Assembly (NCBI GenBank): GCA_012861695.1
Contig: JAAOOA010000086.1
Span: 25,278,801 to 25,342,800, forward strand
Reading direction: 5' to 3'
DNA: 64,000 nt
Source of the DNA: Trematomus loennbergii
Taxonomy: Eukaryota; Chordata; Actinopteri; Perciformes; Nototheniidae
Shown here: piece by piece, positions 1 to 38,800 of the stretch
How positions within the stretch are numbered: position 1 is the first letter of the stretch
Layout: each line of letters begins with the position of its first letter
Made by a program: the position numbers and the translations under genes
The notes under the pieces: model-generated
Seen by the model: the letters and a program-made list of their open reading frames with translations, nothing else
Database searches by the model: none
What the model was told of the DNA's origin: nothing

Positions 1-10
1 TTTGTTCCAG

Positions 11-139
11 GTGCAGAAAATGTGGAACTGGAGGATACCTGCTGACTTCCACATCAAGCCGCGAGTTCGATTCCTGCGCTACCGATTCCAATGTACCGAC
101 CAATCAGCATGGCCCAGGAAGTCAGACCCCTCCCACTAG
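11..139 (+). CDS. Terminal coding exon of an unidentified gene (partial)
   Basis: A TTCCAG acceptor at 5-10 is followed by an open frame of 42 codons that ends in TAG at 137-139. The peptide is rich in Trp, Arg and aromatic residues (it starts VQKMWNWRIPADFHIKPRV) and reads like real protein, not repeat. A canonical AATAAA lies 168 bases downstream, which fits a last exon plus short 3' UTR. The gene would run tail-to-tail with HSF1. In mammals the convergent neighbour of HSF1 is DGAT1, but this C-terminus does not resemble the DGAT1 C-terminus I know, so I leave it unnamed. The reading phase at the acceptor is assumed from the open frame. Confidence 0.6.
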   Translation: MQKMWNWRIPADFHIKPRVRFLRYRFQCTDQSAWPRKSDPSH

Positions 140-306
140 GAGTAGCCCCGCCCCCTGTGGACCAGCGCCCCATTGGTGTTTTTGTATTTAAGTTTTGTTC
201 ATAGACGTTCATGTTAGATAAATGAGTTTAATACCTGAAGAGGTGTTACCTGATGACATCACACAGGATGTGACATCATCTTCAACGTCAGCAATGTCAA
301 CTATAC

Positions 307-312
307 AATAAA
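307..312 (+). promoter_or_regulatory. Polyadenylation signal of the upstream gene
   Basis: AATAAA followed by a GT/T-rich stretch, 168 bases after the TAG of the terminal exon. Bases 140-306 are the inferred 3' UTR. Confidence 0.6.
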
Positions 313-359
313 GTTTTGTCTATTTTGAACATCACAATGAGAAATGGTATTTTGTTTAA

Positions 360-1325
360 AGGACACCTATCATGCTATATTTAAATGATATATTGTAGGG
401 CCATACCTATATAAGGTATATTTATACGTTTCTGTTTTCAAAATACCAAACAGATCATGCATTTTAGCCATGCCTCATTTCGCTCTATGTGCTGTTTGCT
501 GTCTACGGATTCTGCTGACCACGCCCCCCTGCAGGAGAGGGGAGCCGTGCTCTGATCAGCTGCTGGGCTGTCAGAAGAGGGGGAGAAAAAGAGATCTCCG
601 TCCTCCGTGTTTTATTATATAGAGTCGTTATTCATTTGTTTCAAAGCTCAATAAATAACAAAGAAGACCTTTGACCGGCACTTTTCTAATTTTGTCCGGA
701 AGATTTAAACTTTAACGGACATCTTGACCGGTGAAAGAAACTGAAACTGAAACTCTGCCGCACGGTCCCCTCGTTCCTTGGAAGGGGCGGAGAGGTGGGT
801 GTTTGTCATCTGCTGGTGGACTAACCGGAGAGAATTACAGTGCTTGCCTCGACGGGGAGGGATTGCATTGAATTAAAGCAGCGGGAGCAAACGCTTGCCT
901 CGGGGAGGGAGAAAAAAAGCCACAGCGGAGAATAAACAGAAGGGTAACCATGGTAACTATGGGCGGGAAGTCTTCTTCGCTGCTTTTGTGGCAGACTACA
1001 GCGCCACTTACAGGCCTGGCATATGTACTACAGCGTCTCCAGCGCTTTCCAGCGGCAATGGCCGGCCGTGGCCCAACCCACATTCCCCTGATAGGTGGAG
1101 AGTTGGCCCAATAGCCGTAGCGCCACCGTCCTGACGTCAGCACAGTGTTCAAATCTGGATCAACTTTTTATCAGATCCGTTGCAGCCCCTTTTTTAGAGA
1201 TTTGGGTATGGAGGAAAATAGAGAGGGTTGTGTTTTCTGACACTTGGTGAGTTCCCTGGAACACCGGGGACACATATTCATGTATAAAAGACGTACAAAA
1301 GTGCATTTTGCATGATAGGTCCCCT
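360..1325. mobile_element. TTAA-target DNA transposon, non-autonomous, copy 1
   Basis: Flanked by TTAA at 356-359 and 1326-1329. The inverted ends read AGGACACCTATCATGC and, on the other strand, AGGGGACCTATCATGC. The ends and the right portion match the copy at 54309-54784, and the termini resemble those at 30781-32104. No transposase frame is visible. TTAA targets are typical of piggyBac and Kolobok; the ends alone do not decide between them. Confidence 0.8.
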
Positions 1326-1330
1326 TTAAA

Positions 1331-1596
1331 CTGGGTAATTTATAAAAGAGAGTTTATAAATGTGTGTAGTTTATAAGAGAGAGAGAGAGCGAGAGAGTTT
1401 ATAAAGGTGTGTATCAAATCAAATCAAGTTTTATTTATATAGCACATTTTTAAAACGATTTTTGGTCGAGCTGTACATATAATAATTACCTTACAGTAAG
1501 GATACTGTAGTTTATAAGAGAGAGAGAGAGAGTTTATAAAGGTGTGTAGTTTATAAGAGAGAGTTTATAAATGTGTGTAGTTATATAAGAGTTTAT
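1331..1596. repeat. GAGAGTTTATAAA-type minisatellite with a short fish repeat inserted
   Basis: Degenerate repeats built on GAGAGAGTTTATAAA and GTGTGTAGTTTATAA. They resume at 2357-2385 on the far side of the 1597-2355 insertion. Bases 1413-1500 carry a common fish repeat tail (AAGTTTTATTTATATAGCAC) that is probably a SINE/LINE 3' fragment. Confidence 0.65.
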
Positions 1597-2355
1597 GTGA
1601 TGGAGCGGATCAGTGACTGACTCCGCCACTGACAGCGGCGACAGACAGACACACACACACACCAAACATGTCCTATTTTCTTCCGTTCGTCAATAAATAA
1701 GGTTAAATCATCACTAAAACGTCCCTTTTTCCCCTCCCTTTCTGTAGCGCGACCATGAGTGCACGCTTGTGAGTCTACAATTATTTAAACATACATTTAA
1801 CTATATTACACGATACTTACGTGACGAGCAGCGAACTGAGTTTCGCCGCCGTCTCCCCAGCAAAGGGAATGTGGAAAAGACGGAGGCGCATCACTTCCGT
1901 GGTTTAAATAGGATATCATGAAACATGCAATTTATTATTTCTTTTGCGTTTATTAATTATGGGGAATGATTGTGTTAAGAGGTAGTTAACCTGTTTGGGT
2001 CGGATAGTTTTCTCATGTTTGAGGGATTACATTTATGTTGACAATGTGGTTTTGAGTTAATTGTGTAACTTGTTGACGGAAAGCCTGTGGGGAGGGGCTA
2101 TGGGTTCAAAAGGGACGGTGTTGGCCCTGGAAGAGTCATTCAGGAGATGGTTGCAGTGAAGGCAACAGCTGGAATGTGTTTACTCCATGAGTGATAGAGA
2201 ACCTCCTTTGGTAACTTTGATTTTGTTTATTTAAGTTATACTGTTTCACTTTTATCAAACAGTATATATTTTTTGTTGCTGTTATAAATAAAGTTTTGGA
2301 GCTTTAATCAACCGACTAAGCCTATGTTTCAAACGGACAAATAGAACCCCGTCAC
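1597..2355. mobile_element. Insertion with TGTGATGG/CCGTCACA ends (LTR-like or hAT-like)
   Basis: A 759-bp unit starts TGTGATGG and ends CCGTCACA inside the flanking minisatellite, and has an AATAAA about 70 bases before its right end. AGAGTTTA occurs directly to the left and, one base later, on the right. The tandem context could create that match by chance. A solo LTR (TG...CA) is equally possible. No coding frame is visible. Confidence 0.45.
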
Positions 2356-2375
2356 AGAGAGTTTATAAAAGAGAG

Positions 2376-2381
2376 TTTATT
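2376..2381 (-). promoter_or_regulatory. Candidate HSF1 polyadenylation signal
   Basis: TTTATT on the + strand (AATAAA on the - strand), 265 bases past the HSF1 stop. It is the first canonical signal I see downstream; 2382-2645 would be 3' UTR. That stretch holds three near-identical 17-bp copies with TGACGTCA-like cores (2409-2458). Confidence 0.4.
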
Positions 2382-2645
2382 AGAGTTTGAAACAGCCGAG
2401 AAACAGCTGACACGTCACACACTGATGACGTCACACACTGATGATGTCACACACTGATATTATATCACAGATTAATTTGATAAACTTCTCAAAAAATATT
2501 CCGACTCTTCAGTTTATATATTTTACACAAAAGACAAACATGCAGAAAACCCCAGTCACATGGTGAGGCCTGTTTCTGATTGGACCGTGGATCTAAAGGG
2601 AAACAGTAGAAGAAGAAGAAGCTGTCGCCAAGGTGACGGGTGAGG

Positions 2646-17543
<14,898 letters not shown>

Positions 17544-18100
17544 CACAGGATCAAGCTAATCTGAGCTAACAGAGCTAACAGAGCTAACTCTACACTAACA
17601 GTCCGATCCGAGCCTCCGTCTGGTCCAGGTCTCAGTGGTTCTGGTTCTGCTCCTGGTTTAGGTCCGTCTCTGCCGGTTTACACTGATTATTATCAGCAGT
17701 TTGATTGTGGTTTTAGTGTAAACTTCTCCGGAGAAAACAACAACTAATCCTTCTAACCAACAACTGCGTACTGTCTGCGTACAGTCTGTGTGATGACGCG
17801 TGACGTCCTCTGCTGTGATAGGCTGCTACCACTGCCTGACGTTACGTCGTTCACGTTACGTTGTTTACGTCCTGAGCTGATAAAACAGAGCTCAATCAGA
17901 TCAGATTTAATCCATTGATTTATTTGTGAATATAATATATAAAATATAATAAAGTAAATCTTATATTATCTTCCACTTTAAAGCTGTGGTTCCGCCACCA
18001 GAGGGCGCCACCAGCGAACCTTCCGGATGTGACGTACAAGCCAGCGAACCTTCCGGATGTGACGTATGACCCTCGACCCCGGAGCTCCCCACGCGCTGTG
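17544..18100. promoter_or_regulatory. HSF1-BOP1 head-to-head promoter region
   Basis: 557 bp between the two ATGs, with no TATA box at a sensible place. A 30-bp tandem duplication at 18011-18066 carries TTCCGG (ETS-type core) at 18021 and 18051, each followed by TGACGTA (CRE-like) at 18030 and 18060. A further TGACGTC is at 17801-17807. ETS plus CRE motifs are usual in bidirectional housekeeping promoters. The BOP1/HSF1 head-to-head pair is also known in mammals. Confidence 0.75.
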
Positions 18101-30569
<12,469 letters not shown>

Positions 30570-30637
30570 CAACGGTTGCTAGGACACCATGTGCTGTTGT
30601 AGGCTGTAACCATGGAGATGTGACCTGTTTACTTTTT

Positions 30638-30643
30638 AATAAA
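30638..30643 (+). promoter_or_regulatory. bop1: BOP1 polyadenylation signal
   Basis: AATAAA 69 bases after the TAG at 30567-30569, followed by a GT-rich stretch (TTGTTGTCTG). Confidence 0.75.
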
Positions 30644-30780
30644 ACTTGTTGTCTGCCTTCTGTTGCCATGGTAACTGTTTCTTCTTCTGTGTGTTTTTAA
30701 TAATAAAGTAATGCATGGGATTTTATAGCTTTACCTCGAAGACGCTCACTAATAAAGTCTAGAGGAATGTGTCGTTTTAA

Positions 30781-32104
30781 AGGTCTCCTATCATCCAGAA
30801 TGCACTCTGATGTCTTCTCTACATCACCATGTGTCCCCGGTGTGTCAGGAGACTCTCTAAGTGATGTCTTCTCTACATCACCATGTATCCCCGGTGTGTC
30901 CCCGGTGTGTCAGGAAATAAACCCCTCTCTCTTTTCCTCCGTACCCACATCTCTAAAAACGGGGGAACAACGGAGCTGATCCAGATTTGCTGCGTCATGA
31001 CCACATTACTAAAATGTGGGCGGGCTTTACACCCACGGGCCAATCAGAAACAATGAGACGTGTTCTGGAAATAATATGGTCTGTGTTTACATTAGCATGC
31101 TAACACTCAGAGCTAACCTGTACTGGAGAGAGTATGTGTGAAGAAGCAGGAAATCAAAAGGAACTCACCTTGTGGTAACCCTTAAGGCACGGACACACCA
31201 GACCGATTATCGCCCGGTGGGCGTCAGGCCGACGATGAGCGTCGACACGCCCTACTCAGATTGGTGTGTCCCGCACCGTCGGGTCTTTTCAGCCGGGCCG
31301 ACGCCTTTTCGGCCGAAAACCCGCCATGTTGAATCGGCGGGCAGTCGGCAAAATAAATCACTGATTGGCTGTTCAGCTAGCGAATCAGTGCATGAGAAGC
31401 GAAACGGAAGTGAGGGACCCAAACAAACGATTAAGAAGGCAAATCTGAGATTTCATTTAACTCCAGCTCTCGACACAGGTTCGGGAAAGCCCATGAGCTT
31501 CTCGCTGTAGAGTGAAAATGGAACGCACACGCTATTTGTTGTTTGTTTATATCACGCAGTCTGTTCTTCTTCTCTCGGTGTATCACGCCTCTTTGAATGA
31601 CGAATACACACTACCGCCGCCTGCTGGTAAGGAGAGTTATTGCCACTCACGCATGCCCAGTTCGTACGTGCTTCTTGGCCGTCGGCTGAAGTCTTTGCGG
31701 TGTGTTCCAGTGCGACACATGGCCAAGACGCAGAGACGCGAGGCGACGCAACAGTCGGGGTCCATCTGTGTCAGTTCTTTGTTGTCAGATTGGTGTGTCC
31801 GGGCCTGAGAGAGAGAAAGAGTTTGAGCTCCATACTGTTTCAGAGAGAATCCTTGATGTGGTTTGGAACATGATATGGAGTTTCATCACGGCAGCATTTA
31901 GCTGAGTTTCTGCTGGGAGAGTTCTCCTGATGAGATCTCTCTCTAAAGCTACTGACCCAGAGTCAGCTCTTTAGTTACAGCTGGAAGAGAGGGGGGAGGC
32001 CCTACAAGGATCTGTTTGGGGTTTGGAGCAGAACACTTCAGAGACATGTCTTTATATATCTGAGACCTATGATATCTGCCTAAAGATAGTATAATAGGAG
32101 ACCT
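30781..32104. mobile_element. TTAA-target DNA transposon, related subfamily
   Basis: Flanked by TTAA at 30777-30780 and 32105-32108. Ends AGGTCTCCTATCAT and ATAATAGGAGACCT. The end sequence is a diverged form of the 360-1325 family. It fills most of the BOP1-NTAQ1 intergenic space and carries a second element at 31185-31806. Confidence 0.8.
31185..31806. mobile_element. Element with AGGCACGGACACACCA inverted ends
   Basis: 622 bp with ends AGGCACGGACACACCAGACC and CAGATTGGTGTGTCCGGGCC; no clear target duplication. It is nested in the TTAA element. No coding function. Confidence 0.65.
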
Positions 32105-32619
32105 TTAAATATGAAAGGTTTTGGAGCTATTTCACTGAGACACCTCATCGCGGAGCTTTTCAGGCTTCAACCTAAAGGTATATTAGAACACCCTATAAAT
32201 GTGATGTCTTAAAGCTGGAGTACTTGTGAGGGATAAAAACGTGGACTTTCTGGTAAACAACTTGATTTTGTTGAGTAAACGTTTTATTCATAAGTGTAAA
32301 TATTTGAAAGCTAAACCTCATATCAACGGATGGAAGAATTAATTCAAAGTTTTTGCAAAATCGCTCGAATACATGACGGACAAAAACGCCCCGAAACCTC
32401 TCCTTATTGGGCTCATTTATGTTTCTTGAACAGGACCTGCACACTTTCAAAAAGCAAAAACATTTTATTTGTATTTTTTGTTTGCTATATGTTGTTTGTA
32501 TGTTTGCACTGTATCAACCCTAAGTTACTTTTTTGACTGTTATAATGAGCTTTGATGGTTTGTAAAACAATTGGGTCGATACCATTTTTCGTTTTTATAT
32601 ATAAAAAAAAACTTCATCG

Positions 32620-32832
32620 CGGAGCTATTTCAATGTGACACCTCATCGTGGAGATGACGGAGTTATTTCACTGTGACACCTCATCGTGGAGCTGACGGAG
32701 TTATTTCACTGTGACACCTCATCGTGGAGCTGCCGGAGTTATTTCACTGTGACACCTCATCGTGGAGCTGACGGAGTTATTTCCCTGTGACACCTCATTG
32801 TGGAGCTGCCGGAGTTATTTCACTGTGACACC
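32620..32832. repeat. ~38-bp array directly upstream of the NTAQ1 start codon
   Basis: Five units of ATCGTGGAGCTGACGGAGTT plus ATTTCACTGTGACACCTC. The last unit ends 6 bases before the ATG at 32838, so the array makes up the presumed 5' UTR/promoter. Degenerate units occur at 32120-32160. 32160-32609 between them shows nothing I recognise. Confidence 0.85.
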
Positions 32833-32837
32833 ACAAC

Positions 32838-35800
32838 ATGGCGCTTGAAGAGAAAATCAAACCGAGCCACGAAAAATGCGAATATACCAGCTGCTACTGG
32901 TGAGTGGAACTACAACATGTAGAACTACAACATGTACTGTGTAGAACTACAACATGTACTGTGTAGAACTACAACATGTACTGTGTAGAACTACAACATC
33001 TACTGTGTAGAACTACACCATGTACTGTGTAAAACTACAACCTACTGTGTAGAACTACGGCCCAATCCCAAACCACTCCCTCGACCCTACCCCTCCGTGG
33101 CGGAGTGAACTCCGTCTGTAGCCACACTCGCAGCTCAACGAGGCTCCCTCCTGTCAGATGGAGGGAGTAAATACAGCGGCAAGCTTTGGGACAAACTCCC
33201 CTCTCTCCGGCAGAAACAGGAAATGCCGTAACTGTATGTAACAACGGTTTCAAATCAGCATCTCTTAGACAAAAAAATGTAAATTAATAACTCAAATAAA
33301 ACTCCAAACATCTTTCATTGTGTTACTTATTTGTAAAGCTCTTTTAGTTTTAAACCTGATGTTCATAAGCTTCTTAGTTTTTGCAACAGTCTGTAAATAT
33401 ACACAACTTTATAATAAAATGCACACATTTACCTTTTTCTAGACTAAACACAGGTATGATCCTAAGTTAAAAAAATATGAGGTTATCATGAGGTTGTTAA
33501 CATCGCAATTATCAGTGGATGTTTGCTGGAACTACTTGTAAACAGCGTGTTTCCTGACGGACACACACAGCGTTGAGACCTGTCAGGTAGAGACCAGTCT
33601 CAAGTCAGCACCGATGCAGACTCGCTGTTTGAGGGCTTGATAGTCCACTCCCCCTCCACCCCGCTCCACACTCGTTGGTTTGGAACAGCCAACGATGTGG
33701 CGGACCCTCCGCGCGAACGCGCAAACGGAGGGGTAGTGTGGGGTAGGGTGTAGGGGGCGGTTTGGGATTGGGCCTACAACATGTACTGTGTAGAACTACA
33801 ACATGTACTGTGTAGAACTACAACATGTAGAACTACACCATGTACTGTGTAGAACTACAACATGTACTGTGTAGAACTACAACATGTACTGTGTAGAACT
33901 ACACCAAGTACTGTGTAAAACTACAACCTACTGTGTAGAACTACAACATGTACTGTGTAGAACTACAACATGTAGAACTACACCATGTACTGTGTAGAAC
34001 TACAACATGTAAAACTACACCATGTACTGTGTAGAACTACAACATGTACTGTGTAGAACTACAACATGTAGAACTACAACATATCCAGAACTCTGCTGCC
34101 CGCCTCCTCACCCGCTCCCGAGACCACATCACTCCCGTCCTCCAGAACCTCCACTGGCTCCCCGTCCGTCAAAGAATCGACTTCAAAGTCCTCCTGATTA
34201 CTTACAAAGCCCTCAACAATCAGGCCCCCCCTACCTCACAGACCTGCTGCACCACCACACCCCCCTACCTCACAGACCTGCTGCACCACCACACCCCTTC
34301 CCGCTGCCTCGGCTCATCAGAAGCCAACCTCCTATCCATCCCCACCAGCATCAATCACCGGACCTGGGGGGACAGAGCCTTCTCCGTCGCTGCCCCCTCC
34401 CTCTGGAACTCACTCCCACAACCCATCAGAGACTGCACTGACCTCACCACCTTCAAAACACTCACCTCTTCAATCTGGCTTTGAATGTGTGATTGTTTTT
34501 TTTGTATTATTTGACTTTAACTTTAACTATATATATTTATTTGTTGTTCTTTTCTTTTCACTATATCTGTAAAGCGTCTTTGAGCACCTGTAAAAGCGCT
34601 AACAAAATTAATCTATTATTATTATTGCAACATGTACTATGTAGAACTACAACATGTAGAACTACAACATGTACTGTGTAGAACTACAACATGTAGAACT
34701 ACAACATGTACTGTGTAGAACTACAACATGTACTGTGTAGAACTACACCATGTAGAACTACAACGTTTTTCTTCTTCTGCAGTGAGGAGAATGTTTGGTG
34801 TCTCTGTGAGTTCTTCAGGAGAGAGGACGCTGCTCAGCTGGAGGACATGTTTGTAGTTTTTATCTCCAATGAGAATAGAACGGTGAGAACACACAGATAT
34901 ATGTAATGTAATATGGTTTAATATAATTTAATATAATGTATGTGTTTCAGGTTCCTCTGTGGAGGCAGACGTCTGGACGGGGGGGGCAGCCGGTGGTCTG
35001 GGTCTGTGATGTCACAGCTCATTAGCATATACTGATGTCATGGTGATGTCACGGTGATGTCACTAATGAGGTCATGCTGTGTTTCAGGATTACCACGTGG
35101 TTCTGCTGCAGGCGAGCTCTTCTGTGGTTTATGATCTGGACTCTGAGCTGCCGTTTCCCTGCAGCTTGAAGCGTTACTCCTCTGAGGCTCTGAGGAGTGA
35201 GAGGGGGATACGACCAGCTTATCACAGGTAACACACACCTGAACACAGGTAGCACACACCTGAACACACAGGTAACACACCTGAACACACACCTGAACAC
35301 ACAGGTCACAAACACCTCAACACACAGGTCACAGTCACACCAATGTTAATTTCGTCAACGAAAACTATGACGAAAAATGTTCGTCAACGACCTTTTTTAC
35401 ATGACTAAGACGAGACGATGGCGAGCTAAAAATAGATTCTTGATAACGAAAATTTGACGAAATGTATATTTAGTTTTCGTTGACGAGACGAGACGGGACT
35501 AAGGTGTTAATGGTGGACTATCGGACATTCAAAATGCAGGGTATTTCCCCCCAAGTGTCCGTCTTGTCTGTCAAAATGCATCTTACATTTCTAACTTGCA
35601 ATATCATTATTTCCGCTCTCTTCACTCCAGAAGAGCGATCTCCCTCTCTCTCTGTGTGCGGGGGCGGGGCCTAACAGACACGCTGCAGCGGCAGAGATCT
35701 GCCGGGGACGGAGCGTTCAGAGAGTATAGAGACACTCTACAAGACTCGATGTGGACAAAGCTCGTTTGCCATGTTTTCGCGTTAGCGCGTTGACACGAGT

Positions 35801-38800
35801 AGAGTAGTCTGTCCAAACAGCCCGCCAAAAGGCGTCATATTCAGTCGGAGAAATGCACAATTTTCGACTTCCTTAACTCGTAGCTCTGTTGCCCCAATTA
35901 CGAGTAACGTTATCACATCAGGTGTGCAGAGGTGGGAGAAGTACTCAGATCTTGTAGCTAAGTAAAAAAATACCATAGTGTAGGAAGAGTTCCTCAAGTC
36001 AAAGTATTCTCATCAAAATATATTTAAAGTAGCGACAGTAAAAGTAGTCATTGTGCAGATTGGTCCATTTCAGAATAATATGATATGTTTTATAATGATT
36101 GATCATGAAAGTGTTCTCAAAGCTGGTAAAGGTGCAGCTAGTTTGAAGGACTTTGTATACTGCAGGGTAGCTTGTGAATTTACTAAAGTCTGAGTTAACA
36201 CTTGATTATATTTCACATCATTCATCCACATCTGAGTAAAGTAACTAAAGGTATTAAATACATGTAGTGGAGTAGAAGTACACCATTTAACTATGAACTG
36301 TAGTGGAGTAGAAGTACACAGTAGCAAAACATTTAAATACTCCAGTAAAGTACAAGTACCTCAACATTTTACTCAAGTACAGTACAATATTTTAACATAA
36401 TTATATATATTTTTATTTCACATTTTAAATAAAGCAATTAATTCGGTTAACAATTTGTTAGTTTTTTCCTTTAAAAAATAACAAAAAGTAAATACAAGAA
36501 TACCGTTAAAGTACCGGATCGATAAGCAGTATTGATAAGACTAGCAGTACCGTAGAAAACCTTAATGATACCCATCCCTAGATATTACACAAGTAAAGTG
36601 TTAAGAGAGTGAAATGTTGCTTTACGAATTTCAACACTTGATGCTGTCACCTTGATTACAATTCAGATACCTGTATTTGCCTAACTGAATTGGTTTAAAG
36701 AGAGAAAACATTTTGACTAAAAGTTGACTAAAATGTAATTTTTCATCGACTAAAAGTAGACTAAAACGTTTTGAGTTTTCGTCGACTAAAACTAGACTAA
36801 AACTATGAAGGATAGAAATGACTAAAATGTGACTAAAACTAATAACCATTTTCGTCTAAAGACTAAGACTAAATCAAAAACAGCTGCCAAAATTAACACT
36901 GGGTCACACAGACACAACTGAACACACAGGTCACACACACCTGAACACACACCTGAGTGAGCTTCTGAGTGAACAGGTGTGATCGTTAGCGGTGCGTAAC
37001 GGCATTAGGTAATCAGGAAAAGAAGTAAAATATGTGTTTTGTGTCTCTGAAGGAAGTGACATCACTTTCCTCTCTCAACAGGAAGTTGCGTGTTGTTCCC
37101 GCTCACAGCTTCCTGTTGAACTTTGCATCCGATCGATCGCACATGAAGAACTCTGACGGCTCGTGGAAGATGCCCCCCCCCCTTACCCCCCATACACACT
37201 ACAGGTAAAACACCTGTAACGGAGTGATGACATCATCATGATGATAGATAGATAGAATCAGAGGATGATGATGACTCTTTAATGTTCTCACATGCCGAGA
37301 ACACAGTGACCTGTGTTCTCGGCTGTGAACCCGTCCTAGCACTAATGGCGCGTTTCCACTACACGGCCTCGCTCGGCCCCGCTCGGTATGGCTGGGCCTC
37401 GTTAGGACTGGCTCACTTTATGGCGCATTTCCATTACAGTTTAGGAACTGGGGCAGTATCTATAGTAACGCAGTGTAGGCGGAGCCGTGATCTTCAGAGG
37501 ACCCCAGAAAAACAACACAGCCGTTAGCTGTTAGCACTCAGAGCTCACAGCTCCTCATATATGTTCAGAAACTAGACAAAAGTTAAACAAGTACAAACCA
37601 CAGACTGCCTGTGTCATGGCGAATACAGTCGCTGGTTTATTTATGTCTGTATAGGCCGTTGTTGTGAGTGTGGACGGTCGGAGCATATACTGCGTTAGCT
37701 TAGCCAATCTCCATTCAGAAAACACGCATTTTAAAAGGTTTTTCGCCTGCCGTCTGTCTGCAGACTTGACAAAGCATTAATTCATGGTTTTTACTAACCG
37801 GTATCAGTATGTTGTTACTTCAGCATCATTTTGAAACGTGTATTACAATTAAATCACGGTCAAATATGTCCATCTTGTTGTAGTTGTAGCCCCCTTGCCA
37901 GCGACGCTCTCTCTAGTTTAGCATACTCAGCCCGACTCAGCCTCGTTGTCTCTGGCCCCACGATTTTATGAGGCCAGAAAAACTGTGAATTAGGACCCGC
38001 CGGCCGGTACTAGGCCAAGTGGAAACGCAACCAAAGACGGGCCGCTGACGTCACAGCCCTCTTAAACCGGGCTGCGCGCTGTAGTGGAAACGCGCCATAA
38101 GAGTCTAGTACTAGACTCCTAGTACTAGACTCCTAGTGCTAGACTCCTGATACTAGACTCCTGGTACTAGACTCCTGATACTAGACTCCTGGTACTAGAC
38201 TCCTAGTACTAGACTCCTAGTACTAGACGTCTGGTGCTAGACTCCTGGTACTAGACTAGACTCCTGGCACTAGACTCATGGTACTAGACTCCTGGCACTA
38301 GACTCCTGGTACTGGACTCCTGGTGCTAGACTCCTGGTGCCTGACTCCTGGTACTAGACTCCTAGTGCTAGACTCCTGGTGCTAGACTCCTGGTGCTAGA
38401 CTCCTGGTGCCTGACTCCTGGCACTAGACTCCTGTTACTAGACTCCTAGTGCTAGACACCTGGCACTAGACTCCTGGTACTAGACTCCTGGTACTAGACT
38501 CCTGGTACTTGACTCCTGGTACTAGACTCCTAGTGCTAGTCTCCTGGCACTAGACTCCTGGTACTAGACTCCTGGTACTAGACTCCTAGTGCTAGTCTCC
38601 TGGCACTAGACTCCTGGCGCTAGACTCCTGGTGCTAGACTCCTGGTACTAGACTAGACTCCTGGTACTAGACTAGACTCCTGGTACTAGACTCCTGGTAC
38701 TTGACTCCTAGTGCTAGTCTCCTGCCATTAGACTCCTGGGACTAGACTCCTGGTACTAGACTCCTGGTACTGGACTCCTGGTACTAGACTCCTGGTACTG

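Noticed and set aside
1597..2355. A gene ending in AATAAA near 2286
   Set aside because: No coding frame or splice signals accompany it; it lies inside an inserted unit flanked by minisatellite and is better read as an LTR-like or hAT-like element.
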